A stretch of DNA of 64,000 nt from Chamaecrista fasciculata (Eukaryota; Streptophyta; Magnoliopsida; Fabales; Fabaceae), in assembly GCA_003254925.1 (NCBI GenBank), contig QANZ01002954.1, forward strand, positions 1 through 64,000, given 5' to 3'. Under the pieces are notes generated by a model. It did not search any database. It saw nothing but the letters and a program-made list of their open reading frames with translations, and had not been told where the DNA came from. Positions 10,920 to 22,022 of the stretch are shown piece by piece (position 1 is the stretch's first letter; each line of letters starts with the position of its first letter). The translations under genes were made by a program, and so were the position numbers.

Positions 10920-11504
10920 CTTCAGTATGTATCATCACATACATACATACATACATACTTACACAAAAAAATATGCAAGAGAAACAGAACTTATATATGA
11001 TAATGACTTACATATATATTTTCTGAGTTTTAAGTCTGACTCTAGACCAATATTTGAGACTCACCTTTAGATCACACATATTATCCATGCATGCTGCGCG
11101 CTTTGATAGGAAGAAAATGTATTTAAGGTTATACATACATACTTGTAATTAGTTATAAGATGTGTGTGTGTGAGAGAGAGAATTTCTTATTAAGGAGGGC
11201 TCTATACATGTCAAGATATTGTAAGAGTTAAACTGAAGGAATTTAGAAATGCTTTATAGACATGTTATGCAAGCATCTATTATGATTATATATATATATA
11301 TATATATGTAGGGTCCTTCTAGGGCACATGTTAGGGTCCTTCTAGGGACCCTATATATGTAGGGTCCTTCTTGACTCTATTATGATAAATCCATATATGT
11401 ATGATATATATACTAGGCTATTTAATTAGAATGCTAAAGTATTAATATAGAATATATAAAATACAAATTAACAATTAGTTTCGTTTTAAATTTAGGGTAA
11501 ATTA
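10920..11504. other. 3' flank of MYB gene
   Basis: No coding region. The stretch has a CATA microsatellite near 10937-10957, (TG)n(AG)n near 11162-11180, and an inverted GGGTCC..GGACCC pair near 11310-11352. No certain AATAAA signal was found close to the stop codon. Confidence 0.35.
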
Positions 11505-11794
11505 TAGTAAATGTAGATGTGGTTTAACTCGATCTCACTCTGATGCTTTATGGTTCAAAACGTCTCACTCTGGGTATTTATAGTTTGCACCGTTAGCGGT
11601 TAGGGTACTTGTGATATTGTTTTGTCAATTCTAACGAAAAATATCAAGTGTGGATCACGTGCCACTGTCGTGGCTCAATATTTCCCTTCGGTTTCTATTA
11701 TATCTTAGTCATTCGTTTCTATTACATCTTAGCCATTGGTTTCTATTACATCTTAGCTGTTGATTTCTCTTGTAATCTTAGGCGTTGGTTTTTA
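11505..11794. mobile_element. Partial MULE-like end
   Basis: The start GGGTAAATTATAG and the following 'gtggtttaactcgatctcactctg' text resemble one arm of the family at 17527-18602 and 3088-3514. No mirrored right arm is present before the next element, so this is a single truncated arm plus unassigned sequence. Confidence 0.35.
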
Positions 11795-12033
11795 TAAGTT
11801 TCAGAATATAAAATTAATTTTTTGTGACTATAACATGACAAATAATAGAAAATAATGACAAGTATGACATATATTATGAATAGATGTTGTAATTTTTAGA
11901 ATTTTCATCAAAATTTATAGATTTTTAATTATTTATATATATAAATATATGTCGTATCGTGTCTGTAATTTTAAAAATTTGACGTGTCGATGTGTTTGTC
12001 TCTGTGTCCATATCAGTGTCCATGATTCATTCG
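11795..12033 (-). mobile_element. Truncated hAT-type MITE (ATGAAGCATGGACAC family)
   Basis: On the minus strand it starts near 12033 with ATGAATCATGGACACTGA. It then follows the consensus of the copies at 27849-28176, 37242-37563 and 61203-61493: ACACGT..AAATT..TACGACATATAT..AATAATT..TTTGATGAAAAT. The distal end is missing near 11795. Confidence 0.6.
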
Positions 12034-12036
12034 AAA

Positions 12037-12661
12037 TTTTTTCACCAAAACCCCATTCCTCATGTTTACCCTAAATTTTGGTATGGTCCCTAATATTATT
12101 TTTGTTACATTTTAGTCCTTAATGTTTCCTAAATTTTTGTTTTGGTCCTTCACTATTGAATGTGGTCATATCTCTCTCGTTTCAAGTCTGAATGCAATGA
12201 AATTGGAGTTATGAGTTACATTTGATGAGTTACTTCTTTTTGTCCAATTGAAGCTATCAGTACACAAGATCAAATTGGGTCTGAAATCAAGCCTGAAAAT
12301 GAACTGCCCTTTTCATGAAGTTGGTCATATCTCTCTTGTTTCATGTTCAAATAGGACGAAATCAGAGCTATGAGTTACTCTTGATGAGTTTTTTCTCTAT
12401 CTAGTTGCAACATAGTCAAACGAGCTCAAATAGTAATCCGAAAGTTGATATTGATGTTTTGACCAAACTCACTTTTGGAGTACAATTTGACTTCATTTGT
12501 CAACGACCTCAACTGGATAATAAAAGAACTCATTAAATTTAAGTCGTAGCTCTAATTTCATCAAATTCGGGTTTGAAACGAGAGTGATATAACCACTTTC
12601 AATAGTTTCGGACCAAAACAAAATTTAGGGTAAACATTAGCGTTCAAAAAAGGGTTTTGAC
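12037..12661. mobile_element. MULE-like inverted-repeat element
   Basis: The left region (..ATGTTTACCCTAAATTTTG) and the right region (CAAAATTTAGGGTAAACAT..) are inverted copies. The outer ends TCACCAAAACCCC and AAGGGTTTTGA also pair. The interior repeats 'tcatatctctc..gtttcaa' and 'gagttac..ttgatgagtt' blocks in both orientations. It is non-coding. Confidence 0.55.
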
Positions 12662-13170
12662 CTCATATTATTTACTTATAAGGTAAATGATTCCTATCTC
12701 CTACGTGGACATTCAAATAACTCATATATTTTTGTAACATAAGCATAATAAAATTACGGCGAAAACAACCTTTTAATTCTCAAATTTTATATCAATTTTT
12801 AATTTCCCCCCCAAAATTTCTTATCTTAATCGATTTTATCCATTACTTTAACTTTAGTCAAATATTAACGACAGATTATACGTGACTGATCAACCCAAAT
12901 ATGACTATATTATTTAGTCTTCTATTTACGCCTTTTAATAATATTTTTATGCAACAATGACCAAGTAATGTGTTAGGATTTGTACCAAGGTGATGCACAA
13001 AAAAATGGATAAAAAGTGTTAATTAGCATTCTTTTATTATATTATATTTAAAGGTTGTTTAATTAATCCATCACTCAGTGGTTTCAGGCCATGTATCAGA
13101 GCAAAAGATACTCAAATAAGCATAACCGAAGGTTGGACCAATTAACATGAATGAAGAGAAGCTCAAAGGT
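12662..13170. other. AT-rich intergenic DNA
   Basis: No gene seen. The block TTTAGTCAAATATTAACGAC near 12853 recurs at 26484, which marks a dispersed repeat of unknown type. Confidence 0.4.
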
Positions 13171-14826
13171 CAGTTCGTTTCTGTTTTTCTTAAAATTTGT
13201 TTTGATTATAATCATGGTTTGATTATAATCAAATTTGATTATTTTTGTAGTGGTGTTTGGATGATTGTTGATTATTTGGTGTGAAATTATTAAAATGGGT
13301 ATGTAATGATTGTGGTAGGTAGATAAAAAGTAAGGAAATTGAAAAATTGTATAGGGGTATAAATGGAAGAAAAAGTTGGAAAAAGTAAGGTGTGATTTGA
13401 TTATAATAAAAGTGTGTTTGGATGTGATTGTTGTTTTGAAAAAAAAAACAAAAATGTTACTGTTTGCCTTGAAAAGCGTGAAATCTTGATTATTTTTGTG
13501 TGTAGGTGGGATGATGTTTTTCCAAATCGGTGCACCGTTTCATTTTTTGCCTACGAAATGGTGCACCAAAAAGGACTAAAATGTCTTCTTGTTGCTCGAC
13601 ATTCGGTGCACCAGCGAAGAAATCGGTGCACCGATTCGCAGCAGATGAGAGAGAAAGTTTTAGCGCTGGCGGACCCAAAATTTTCCTTCAATTTGGCATA
13701 AATCTCTCAATTTGGCGCACCGTTTCACCAAATGGCGTACCGATCCTTCTTCCCCATCTTTGTTTTCTCTCAATTTGGCGCATCGTTTCACCAAATGGCG
13801 TACCGATCCTTCTTCCCCATCTTCGTTTTCTCTCAATTTGGCGCACCGTTTCACCAAATGGCGTACCACTCCTTGCTTTAACAATCTCTCCATGTTATTT
13901 TGTAGGGAGAAACACAAAATTGTTTGCTCTGCTCTGTTCAATTTGACATAAAAATCTCTCTCTCTCTCTCTTCAATCCACGTTTTTCTCACCGAAGATCC
14001 TTCATCCTTCATCTTCTTCTTCAATTCAAACAGCGTTTCGCATCCTTCATCCTTCACCGAAGATCCTTCATCCTTCATCCTTCATCTTCTTCTTCAATTC
14101 AATCCACGTTTTTGTTCAATTTGACAGAGCAATTTCATTTGACAGAGCAATTTCATCGCATCCTTCTTCCTTCATCCTTCAATTCAATTCAATTTTCGAA
14201 TCTAAGCAAAACAGAGCAATTTCTCAAAATTTCTTGTGGCAATATGATCTATTGGTGCCGAAAACCAAAACCATAAACTCATTTGTCAAAAATAAAATCA
14301 AACGAAAATGAATCGAAACTTAAAAAAAATTTCGAACTAAGACCGTTCATGCTTCTCGGCGTCACCTACAAATCGAAACCATAAAGTCGTTTTCGTTTTG
14401 GCTGTGATTTCAATTTTGGATTCTGATAATTCGATTTCAGTGAGGATGAGGATGAGGATGACGATTCTGAGAATCAAACGGAGGAAAGGAGAGAGTGAGG
14501 ATGAGGATGAAGATGACGATCTGCAAAATTTCAATTTTAGTTCTAAATTATTTGGGCAAAATAACATTTTAGTCCAAAAACAAAAATGGATATTTACAAA
14601 CTGACCCAATTTTAAAGTAAATGACAATTTTGCCCTTTGTAATTGGAGATTGATTGTATTAGAGTATAGGTAATTATAGGTTTATGTATAGGGGTATAAG
14701 TGTAATTGAGTGTGTTTGATTATTAAAAAATCATGATTATAATTGAATCAGGAAAAAAACGTAAACGAACATGTTTATTATGATTATAATCAAAACAGAT
14801 TATAATCAAAACGGAAACGAACTGGG
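13171..14826. mobile_element. Harbinger-like non-autonomous element, copy 1
   Basis: The left end GGTCAGTTCGTTTCTGTTTT pairs with the right end, which in reverse reads GGCCCAGTTCGTTTCCGTTT. Just inside both ends are TTGATTATAATC motifs. The terminal form resembles PIF/Harbinger ends, but a 3-bp target duplication is not certain. The interior holds a 'ggtgcaccg' palindromic cluster (13530-13645), a 63-bp minisatellite, and AT-rich to GC-mixed DNA without a transposase. Copy 2 lies at 38608-39898. Confidence 0.6.
13704..13880. repeat. 63-bp tandem repeat, about 2.8 copies
   Basis: The unit begins CTCTCAATTTGGCGCACCG at 13704, 13767 and 13830, an exact 63-base spacing with only a few substitutions. 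It lies inside the Harbinger-like element, and the matching element at 38608-39898 lacks the array, so it expanded in this copy only. Confidence 0.85.
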
Positions 14827-14946
14827 CCTGAGTCATTGGAGTGAGTCGGCGTCGCAGACCAAAGCGCAAAGGAAAATTTAACAGATAAGATGTTGACGTC
14901 AGATAGAGCTTCTAGAAGAGATTTTGAACTGAGCCATCGTAATTAG

Positions 14947-15499
14947 CAAGGTTGTCAAAATCGAGAGTTTAAGTAAACTAAAAAATGGGGTGTAAAATCA
15001 AATCGTTAAATCGTAAGAGATTACCTAAGTATAAATAATATAATTTTTATACCAGAGGTTTATCACTTAATTAATTTGAATGCATAAAAACATACTCATT
15101 TTATTTTTTCATTTGTCATTATATATATAAATATAGGTAAGATAATTAATAGTATAAAAAATTATTTATAAGAATATAATTATTTAAGATTTGTCATACT
15201 TTAACAAAATATCTCATAAATTATTAAACATTTTGCTTTAAAATAATTTTCTTAAAATATTTTATCATATAGGAATAATGTTTAATATTTTTTACTTTAA
15301 GATAATGTAAATTCTCATAATAAGATCTTAAAATCGTAAGATCGATGAGATATAAAATCGTAAAATTGTATATATAAAATCGAGATTTAAGTAAGATTCT
15401 AGTAAATTTAGATTTTACTTAAGATCGGAATCGTTTTGTCTAGGTAAGATTGTAAACTCATAAGATTTTAAGATTTAAATCGAGTTTTTAACAACTCTG
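14947..15499. mobile_element. hAT-type element with 8-bp target duplication
   Basis: The ends CAAGGTTGTCAAAA and ..TTTTTAACAACTCTG are imperfect inverted repeats of the CARRGTTGT type. They are flanked by the exact 8-bp duplication GTAATTAG (14939-14946 and 15500-15507). The 553-bp interior is AT-rich and non-coding, repeating 'aaaatcgtaa' phrases. It lies in DNA next to a Copia fragment. Confidence 0.75.
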
Positions 15500-15540
15500 G
15501 TAATTAGCGACGACGCACAGAAGAAGAAGAAATGCTTAGA

Positions 15541-16126
15541 AAACGTGCGACTGTTTTCATTATACCAGATTTTATACAGTAAGAGATCAGCTAACCTAAG
15601 GACAAAAAGGTAAAGATACAACAATTACAATAAGGAAATAAATAAAGGCTATAATGAGATAATAAACTACACTAAGCTGTACAATAACTAAGATATGACT
15701 GCTACTTGATGCCTGCCACCTATACAATAACTGAATAATATTTACACAATTCTAACATCCCCCTCAAGGTGGTGACTGGTGAAGATTAACCAGCCCCAAC
15801 TTGGAAGCTAAGATTGCAAAATGAGGACCAGGCAAGGGCTTGGTGAAGATATCTGCAAGCTGAGCATCAGTAGAGACGAACCGAGGAAGCACAAAGTCCT
15901 TTTTGAACTGTTCCCTGACCAGATGACAATCAATGTCCAAATGTTTGGTCCTTTCATGGAACACTGAGTTGGCCATGATGTGTAAAGCTGCTTGGTTGTC
16001 ACACCACATGGAGATAGGTTTAGTAAACTGTTGCTGCAAGTCTTGCAAAATATAGCCAATCCACATGAGCTCACAAACAGTGGTGGATAGGCTTCTATAT
16101 TCAGCTTTAGCTGAACTGTGTGACAC
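15541..16126 (-). pseudogene. Truncated Ty1/Copia 3' end: RNase H and LTR start
   Basis: The minus-strand frame 16126-15764 encodes a Copia RNase H C-terminus: SSAKAEYRSL, MWIGYILQDL, CDNQAALHI, ERTKHLDIDCH, VREQ and LADIFTKPL are all standard blocks. It is followed by a purine tract (GAGGGGGA) and TGTTAGAATTG at 15757, the start of the 3' LTR. Integrase, reverse transcriptase and the 5' LTR are absent. The frame is uninterrupted, so truncation, not decay, inactivated it. Confidence 0.85.
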
Positions 16127-16419
16127 TGTAACTTGTTTTTTTTTTTGTTTTCCAAGAAAACTACGATTTTATATTATCTGTGACATACATATCTAGCTAC
16201 GCCTCTGGTAGGTAACGAACAAAGGTTGTGTTGGGACAAGTTAAAGGAAGAGGGTTTAGATCGTTTGATGATCTTAGAAAAGACCTCAATATAAAAGAAG
16301 ATTGAGTTCCCTCTGTGACCTGACTTATTTTTGGTCAAAACTAGATATATATATATATATTATGGTATATAATATACATATATAGTTTTGCTTAGTATAT
16401 ATTATTGCTGGTAAAGTAA

Positions 16420-16431
16420 TGGTATCAGAGC
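16420..16431 (+). promoter_or_regulatory. tRNA-Met primer-binding site
   Basis: TGGTATCAGAGC is complementary to the 3' end of initiator tRNA-Met. It is used as a primer site both by Copia retrotransposons and by plant pararetroviruses. A TATA-like AATATAAAAG lies upstream at about 16290. No LTR start (TG..CA pair) is evident upstream. Confidence 0.6.
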
Positions 16432-16511
16432 TTTTGGAAATAAGGAGGATATTTTAGTATGAACTATTGATCTTTAATGTTTTAAATAACATCTTTTGCC
16501 AACTGTGTTAC

Positions 16512-17525
16512 ATGTCTGATTATAGACTTGGAGAATTACCTATTGTTAGATTTGAGCAATATCAACTTGTTAGAGATTTACGAAAAAGAGTAAAAAATTG
16601 TATAAAGATAAATATTTATTAGAATCAGAATTGATTAATAGAAAAACTCAGGGTATAAACGGAATAAGTATATATTTAGCACCTATAAATAGTAAAGCAA
16701 AAAGAATAACAGCTATATTAACTTTATTAGAAGAAGTAGAAGAAAATATTAGAGAAAGTAAGGAATGGTTACAAGAAGAACAAAGAATATTAGAAAGATT
16801 AATTATTTAAGTTATTATATGAGTAGAGGATCTACACCTAGAAAAGATATTCTTGAAACAGTGTTAAAACTTAGAAAATTATTAAATAAATTAACGAAAG
16901 CTAAAAGAAAAGCAAAATACAATATTGCGTTCGTAAATACAATATACGATAGAGACTTTGGCTTTGAACTACCACCAGGAGTTACTTGGCAACTAATAAG
17001 ATCTAATATTGAAGAACATTTAAGATTATTAGAACACCAGATAGTAGACGTAAAATTTATATATAGAAAAGAACATAAAAGATTAGCAACTTCGGCAGCA
17101 TGATGAATAGAGTAGAAAAAATAGATAATAATATGAAACAAATTAATATGATGGCAAAAATAGAAGGAAAAGAATAAGATAGTATAAGTGAAAGTGAAAT
17201 TAGACAACAAAATATAAATGAAAATATAACCCAAACTAGGATAATTAGTGAAAAAATCAAACAAGGACAAGAAGTAGTAAATATAAATGTTATTACTATT
17301 TTTAAAGCTATAAATGAGATTGAGGCTATGATAAAGAAAACTATAAGAGATAAAGTACCATTAGTACAAGAAATAAATTTAGAAATAGAAAGGGAAGTAG
17401 AAAGAGAAGAAATAGAAATTTCAGATTACGATCATGACATTTTAGAAATAGAATGTGGAGTGAAACCAATAGAATGGAAAATAGGAGAACCTAATAAAGG
17501 AAAACAAAATTGTGACAAAACAAAT
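16512..17525 (+). pseudogene. Small overlapping ORFs, pararetrovirus-like 5' region
   Basis: About 80 bases after the primer site, three compact AT-rich frames follow one another. The first starts at 16512 and shifts frame near 16600 (stop 16808-16810). The second is 16819-17103 (94 codons, Lys/Leu-rich, helical). The third begins at 17100, overlapping the second stop as ATGA, has an internal TAA at 17175-17177, and runs to 17525 with a Glu-rich, coiled-coil-like composition. ATGA-coupled small ORFs after a tRNA-Met site are typical of badnavirus-like and tungrovirus-like Caulimoviridae, old copies of which occur in many plant genomes. No movement, coat, protease or reverse transcriptase domain is present, because a TIR element begins at 17527. 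A divergent retrotransposon gag is the alternative. The copy is broken by the frameshift, the stop and the truncation. Confidence 0.4.
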
Positions 17526-17526
17526 T

Positions 17527-17882
17527 AGGGTAAAATACAGGAAAGGTACCTGTGGTTTGGCCTAATCTCACTTTTATGACGTGTGGTTTCAAAAGTTGCA
17601 CATTAGGTACCTGTGTGTTTCGCCGTTAAACAGAAGCAGTACTTGTGTAATTTTTCGTCAAATTTTTGACGGAAAAAGTAGTACTTGTGGTTTCAAAAGT
17701 TGCACATTAGGTACCTGTGGTTTTGCTGAAGCTTGAACTACATATTAGCTTCATATTTTGAACATTAAACGATGAAACCCAACACTCTCTTCATCTTCAT
17801 CATCATCTTCTTCCCATAAACTCAACAAATCCTCATTTCTCATACGAATTTCAAATTCCACTCATCAAATTAAATCAGAAAT

Positions 17883-17914
<32 letters not shown>

Positions 17915-18602
17915 TACATTAATCAGAAATCACCCGAATTATAATCTCCAAATTTCTCGGCGGATTTTGAAGCAATTTCAAAGATTTAGGGTTGTTAATT
18001 TGATTTGATGAAATTAGGGTTGTTGAAATTGCAGATCGAAGAGGGTTTCTGTAATACCCCAAGGTACCATGTTAGACATTAGACTTAGCATTTGACTTAA
18101 AAGTAAATTGTGTAGTTAATCTAGAAGTCCTTATGAGCTTGTGGTTAAATTTTGAGAGCAACCTGACAAAAAAATTTTATCCGTGTTTCATTTTAATTTT
18201 ATTATAAGACACTTTTGAGTAAGAAATAATAAATTATAGATATAATATTTTTGAAAGGAAAATATATATTTGGAACCTACTATTTTCAATGAATCCAACA
18301 ATATAATTTTTTTCAAAAATCTCTATTTCTAGAACTTTTGAGTTTTAGGGACTGTTTTGAAAGAATTTAAATGTTTTTGGGCAATACTATGGATCTAGCC
18401 TCTTTCTCCTTGCATCAGAATTACTTTTTTGCCCCCCCCCCAAATTTGGCCAAAATAGCAAAATAACCCTTTCTTTAACGGAAAATTACACAAGTACTGC
18501 TTCTGTTTAACGGCGAAACACACAGGTACCTTATGTGCAACTTTTGAAACCACACGTCATAAAAGTGAGATTAGGCCAAACCACAGGTACCTTTCCTGTA
18601 TT
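17527..18602. mobile_element. MULE-like TIR element with nested LTR piece
   Basis: The left end GGGTAAAATACAGGAAAGGT is mirrored near 18580-18602 by ACCTTTCCTGTATTT. Inner arms with GACGTGTGGTTTCAAAAGTT and its complement also pair (17578 and 18540). The interior holds a duplicated arm segment (17690-17725), a CA microsatellite (17884-17911) and the LTR-like piece at 18051-18420. The right tip looks eroded and no certain target duplication was found. Confidence 0.6.
18051..18420 (+). mobile_element. LTR-like fragment (TGTAATACCCC type)
   Basis: It begins TGTAATACCCCAAGG, the usual start of Ty3-type chromovirus LTRs, and continues with AT-rich sequence and 'gagttttagggactgttttgaaa'. A related text in reverse orientation lies near 24660-24900. 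No internal domains and no second LTR are present here. Confidence 0.4.
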
Positions 18603-19989
18603 TATGATTAGATTAATAGACAAAGATGAATTGAGCCTCGCAAGTATAACTATATTTATTAGAATATAGTGTAGATGCTAACCCAAGGTCAAATCTCTCG
18701 CGGTACTCAATGTGATGACACTAAGAGAATTGTGATGAAGGTTGTAGTTTATAAGTTTGGTTATAAAAGTTGTCAAGAATTAATATGAATGAAAACAATA
18801 CTTGAGAGAAAACCCTAGAGATGGATTATCATAGTTCGTTCAAGATAGAGAATAGATAATTAATGTGCATTTACTTAACCAAGTTAAATGATGTATTTAG
18901 ACCCAAACACAATGAATCAAACAACGGTGTAGAATACAAGATTAGGATCGATCACTCAACCAAGACAGGGTTATGAGCATTTGTCAAGGCTCTTCAGGGC
19001 AATCTCTATTATTACCACATCGGAACAATAAACAAATATAAGCAATAAATAATAATCCTAATTATATTTCTAAGATAGATAGAACACTCCTTAATAAACC
19101 AACCATGTAAATAACATGTTTAAAGAGCAACCTTTTTTAATCGTAAAAGAGATAGACTTCAGGAATACCAACAATTATCCCTAATAAAGTATTGATCTAT
19201 CAATCTAATGTATACACAACTTCAACAATTACCTTGAAGGAGTTGAGAATACCTCATAAATGCAACATCAACATCTGGACTCTATAATGAAAATGTGGTG
19301 TCTTCTAAAGTTACTTGAAATTTAAGGGAAAAATCGCTATAAACAAAAGTATTGATCTATCAATCTAATGTATTGATCTATCACTCTAATGTATACACAA
19401 CTTCAACAATTACCTTGAAGGAGTTGAGAATACCTCATAAATGCAACATCAACATCTGGACTCTATAATGAAAATGTGGTGTCTTCTAAAGTTACTTGAA
19501 ATTTAAGGGAAAAATCGCTATAAACAAAAGTACTTCCACTAGAGCAAAAGGTTTCTAAACTATCTAATATTTGACCAAAACCTTATAGAAATAAAGTTTA
19601 ATAAGCGTAAAGTAAAGAGAGATAAAATATTAAGATTTGATAAAAGAGAAGTGGTAAAAGAGTAAGTTGTGGTAAAATGAAAGCGATGAAAGAATGATTT
19701 TTTTGCTAAAATGGAATTTGAGAAAAAAAAAAACATATAAGGATTTCTCTTGAACAAAAATCATTTAAAGTTATAAGGGGGCTTATGTATAAACCATGAA
19801 AATTCTGTTAACACAAATATCAGTAGCACTTCCTGTAGAAATTTTACACCAGCAATATGAAAATCCAGTGATGTCGTCTTAACCGTAAGAGAGAGTCAAA
19901 CATCTAATATCAACAATATCAGTATTCAATAGCACACAATAATTCAATCATAGGCAACAAAGTTTCAACACAAAAGTACATCAAATGTC
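18603..19989. other. Unclassified repetitive DNA, no gene
   Basis: No coding domain. The text 'ctcgcggtactcaatgtgatgacactaag' (about 18695-18725) and the following blocks look like non-coding retrotransposon flanks, but no family could be named. It contains the 181-bp duplication listed separately. Confidence 0.35.
19187..19540. repeat. 181-bp tandem duplication
   Basis: The block starting AGTATTGATCTATCAATC and running through TATACACAACTTCAACAATT.. to ..AAAAATCGCTATAAACAAAA occurs twice, with a 181-base offset (for example TATACACAAC at 19211 and 19392). Copies are almost identical. The junction carries an extra 21-base ATTGATCTATC..AATGT partial unit, suggesting unequal exchange. Confidence 0.85.
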
Positions 19990-20000
19990 ATAACTCGGCT

Positions 20001-20266
20001 GGGCGTTACGTATCGTCATCCCCAGCATACACATTTCCATTTCAATTTCCCTCTCGGGTGTTACGTATCGCCGTCCCCATGGGGTTTCTCATTTCCATAT
20101 CTATTTTCCTTCCCACTTGGGCGTTACGTATCGCCGTCCCCAAGGGGTTCTCATATCCATTTCCTTTTCCATATCAACCTGGGCGTTACGTATCGCCGTC
20201 CCCAAGGGTTTCTCTTGTCTGTCTCCTCTCATAACTCCGCTGGGCGTTACGTATCGCCGTCCCCAG
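20001..20266. repeat. 61-bp minisatellite with conserved GC core, 5 copies
   Basis: The core GGGCGTTACGTATCGCCGTC occurs at 20001, 20056, 20119, 20181 and 20242 (spacing 55, 63, 62 and 61) with one or two substitutions. It is separated by CT-rich, variable linkers. The core is much more conserved and GC-richer than the linkers. An open frame in this stretch is a by-product of the repeat. Confidence 0.85.
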
Positions 20267-20426
20267 CATACACAAACACAAGCACAATACAAACACAAGC
20301 ACAATTCAATTGAGTCGGACCAAACATACTCAATAAAAGGGTAAAAAGGCACAAAGGTTGTATGTCTATCCTTACCACCTTCTCTCCATTTTCTTCTTCT
20401 TATTTCTCGGTAAGCTTTAATACTAG

Positions 20427-20506
20427 TGTTCAAATACCGAAAGGATATAAATAGGTAGCAAAGGGGTGTTCAAATACCGAAAGGATATAAATAGGTACTA
20501 ATGGGG
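20427..20506. repeat. 40-bp tandem duplication
   Basis: TGTTCAAATACCGAAAGGAT at 20427 and 20467 begins two 40-base units that differ only at the 3' end. It lies between the 61-bp and 37-bp arrays, so three separate tandem arrays cluster within 0.8 kb. Confidence 0.8.
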
Positions 20507-20656
20507 TAGGTAAAAAAATTACATTGATTTTGGGCTTGGATGAGAACCTTTGGCACTTCGCCCTTTCTTTTGTTTCCTTCTTCTTTTCTCCACTTTATTT
20601 TTCTCATTGCCTTTGGCATTTCTTTTTTCTTTTTATTTGACAACAAAGAATCTCTC

Positions 20657-20804
20657 ACCTATCCGTTTTACGGTCTAGGTAATGACTATTTTCACCTATC
20701 CGTTTTACGGTCTAGGTAATAACTATTTTTACCTATCCGTTTTACGGTCTAGGTAATGACTATTCTCACCTATCCGTTTTACGGTCTAAATAATGACTAT
20801 TCTT
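20657..20804. repeat. 37-bp tandem array, 4 copies
   Basis: Units starting ACCTATCCGTTTTACGGTCT fall at 20657, 20694, 20731 and 20768, exactly 37 bases apart with single-base changes. Each unit contains the short inverted pair CCGTTTTACGG. Units are contiguous with no unique spacers, so it is a minisatellite, not a CRISPR-like array. Confidence 0.9.
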
Positions 20805-22022
20805 CCTTCTACTTCTCATTGACTTCTACTTGGTTCTTTTCTTTTAATGTGAACCACCTCTTTCTAGAATAGATTCTCATTTTTGCCCAGGCAGTATAGA
20901 AAGGGTATCAAAGGAACTATCAGGCTCAAAGAGTTAGCAAGGGTTTATCAATGTTTATATGATAAAAAAGAAAATCATCCTTTATGGTATTCCAATGTCT
21001 AGCATTAAAACAAACTGAAAATCTAGCCTTTGAAGGTAAAACATGAATTATGGCTAATAACAAAACAACTATTTCTCCTAGGCTCAAAGGGGGTGGCAAG
21101 CGATATACTTCATAGTGTTTGGAAAATGAAAATAGTGCCTCAATTCATTGGAAAAGCTTACAATGAAAAATATTGGAGACTTTGCTAGTTAGTAGACTTC
21201 ATGAGAACCGACAACCCATTATCAAGCTCATTTGTATCAATTTTGGACTTTCAAAAGAAACACCAATTACTCTAATTTTTTAGAAGCTGATATAGAAAGA
21301 TAACAAATTACAAGTGACTGAATGGAGTGTGTAAATAGAGAGAAAAAGATGAACAAAACATGAAGACAAGAAATTTCGAGCATGACTACTTGCATTAATA
21401 GATGAGATAAAATATTGGTCATGACACATAATAATCAAATAATTTGGGACCGCATAAGTGACAAAAAAAAAAAGATCTGAAATAGCCCCAAAATGTAACT
21501 ATGTCTCAAAATGCATTATCACATCAGGATACCAAACAAGGATAGGAAAATAGTGCACACTGATGATAGTGGGGTACATAAAGTTGCAAAAGAGATGTCA
21601 TCATTTATGAACAAATAAAATAGGTTCATACACTATAATTTAAAGCAGATAATACATCCTCTTATTGCGGATCCACTATGAGATTGATTTTTAAAACTGA
21701 TTAGAGGTAATCACATTACACGAGACACATGACTCATCAAATTAGTAAACAGGCATACTTGAGAGTTGAAGACTGTATTAAGCAAGGCATAGAGATAGGG
21801 TCAGGGAATTGACAGCCTTCTAAAAGAGAAAATGAAAACAAAGGGAAGAAATAAAATATATATCACAAGTAAATAAATAATTTAAATAACTCCACAAACG
21901 CACAAGACAAAATAATCAGCTATAACACATCAACAACAACAACCAAAGCCTTTGGCAGTAAACACCTATTATGACAGAGAAGCAAGATAAGCTCTAAAGC
22001 ATTTAGCAGTACTATTAATTAC
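20805..22022. other. Unclassified repetitive DNA, no gene
   Basis: No coding domain or RNA gene recognised. Phrases 'caggctcaaagagttagcaagg' and 'taggctcaaagggggtggcaag' (about 20920 and 21078) are related to each other, which points to an old duplicated or retroelement-derived non-coding segment. Confidence 0.35.

Noticed and set aside
13530..13946. Several overlapping frames of 80-140 codons
   Set aside because: They read through the 63-bp repeat in three frames; no domain and inside a non-autonomous element.
20101..20433. Minus-strand 110-codon frame
   Set aside because: Produced by the 61-bp tandem repeat and its linkers.
20657..20804. CRISPR-like regular repeats
   Set aside because: Units are contiguous 37-mers without unique spacers; it is a minisatellite in a plant genome.
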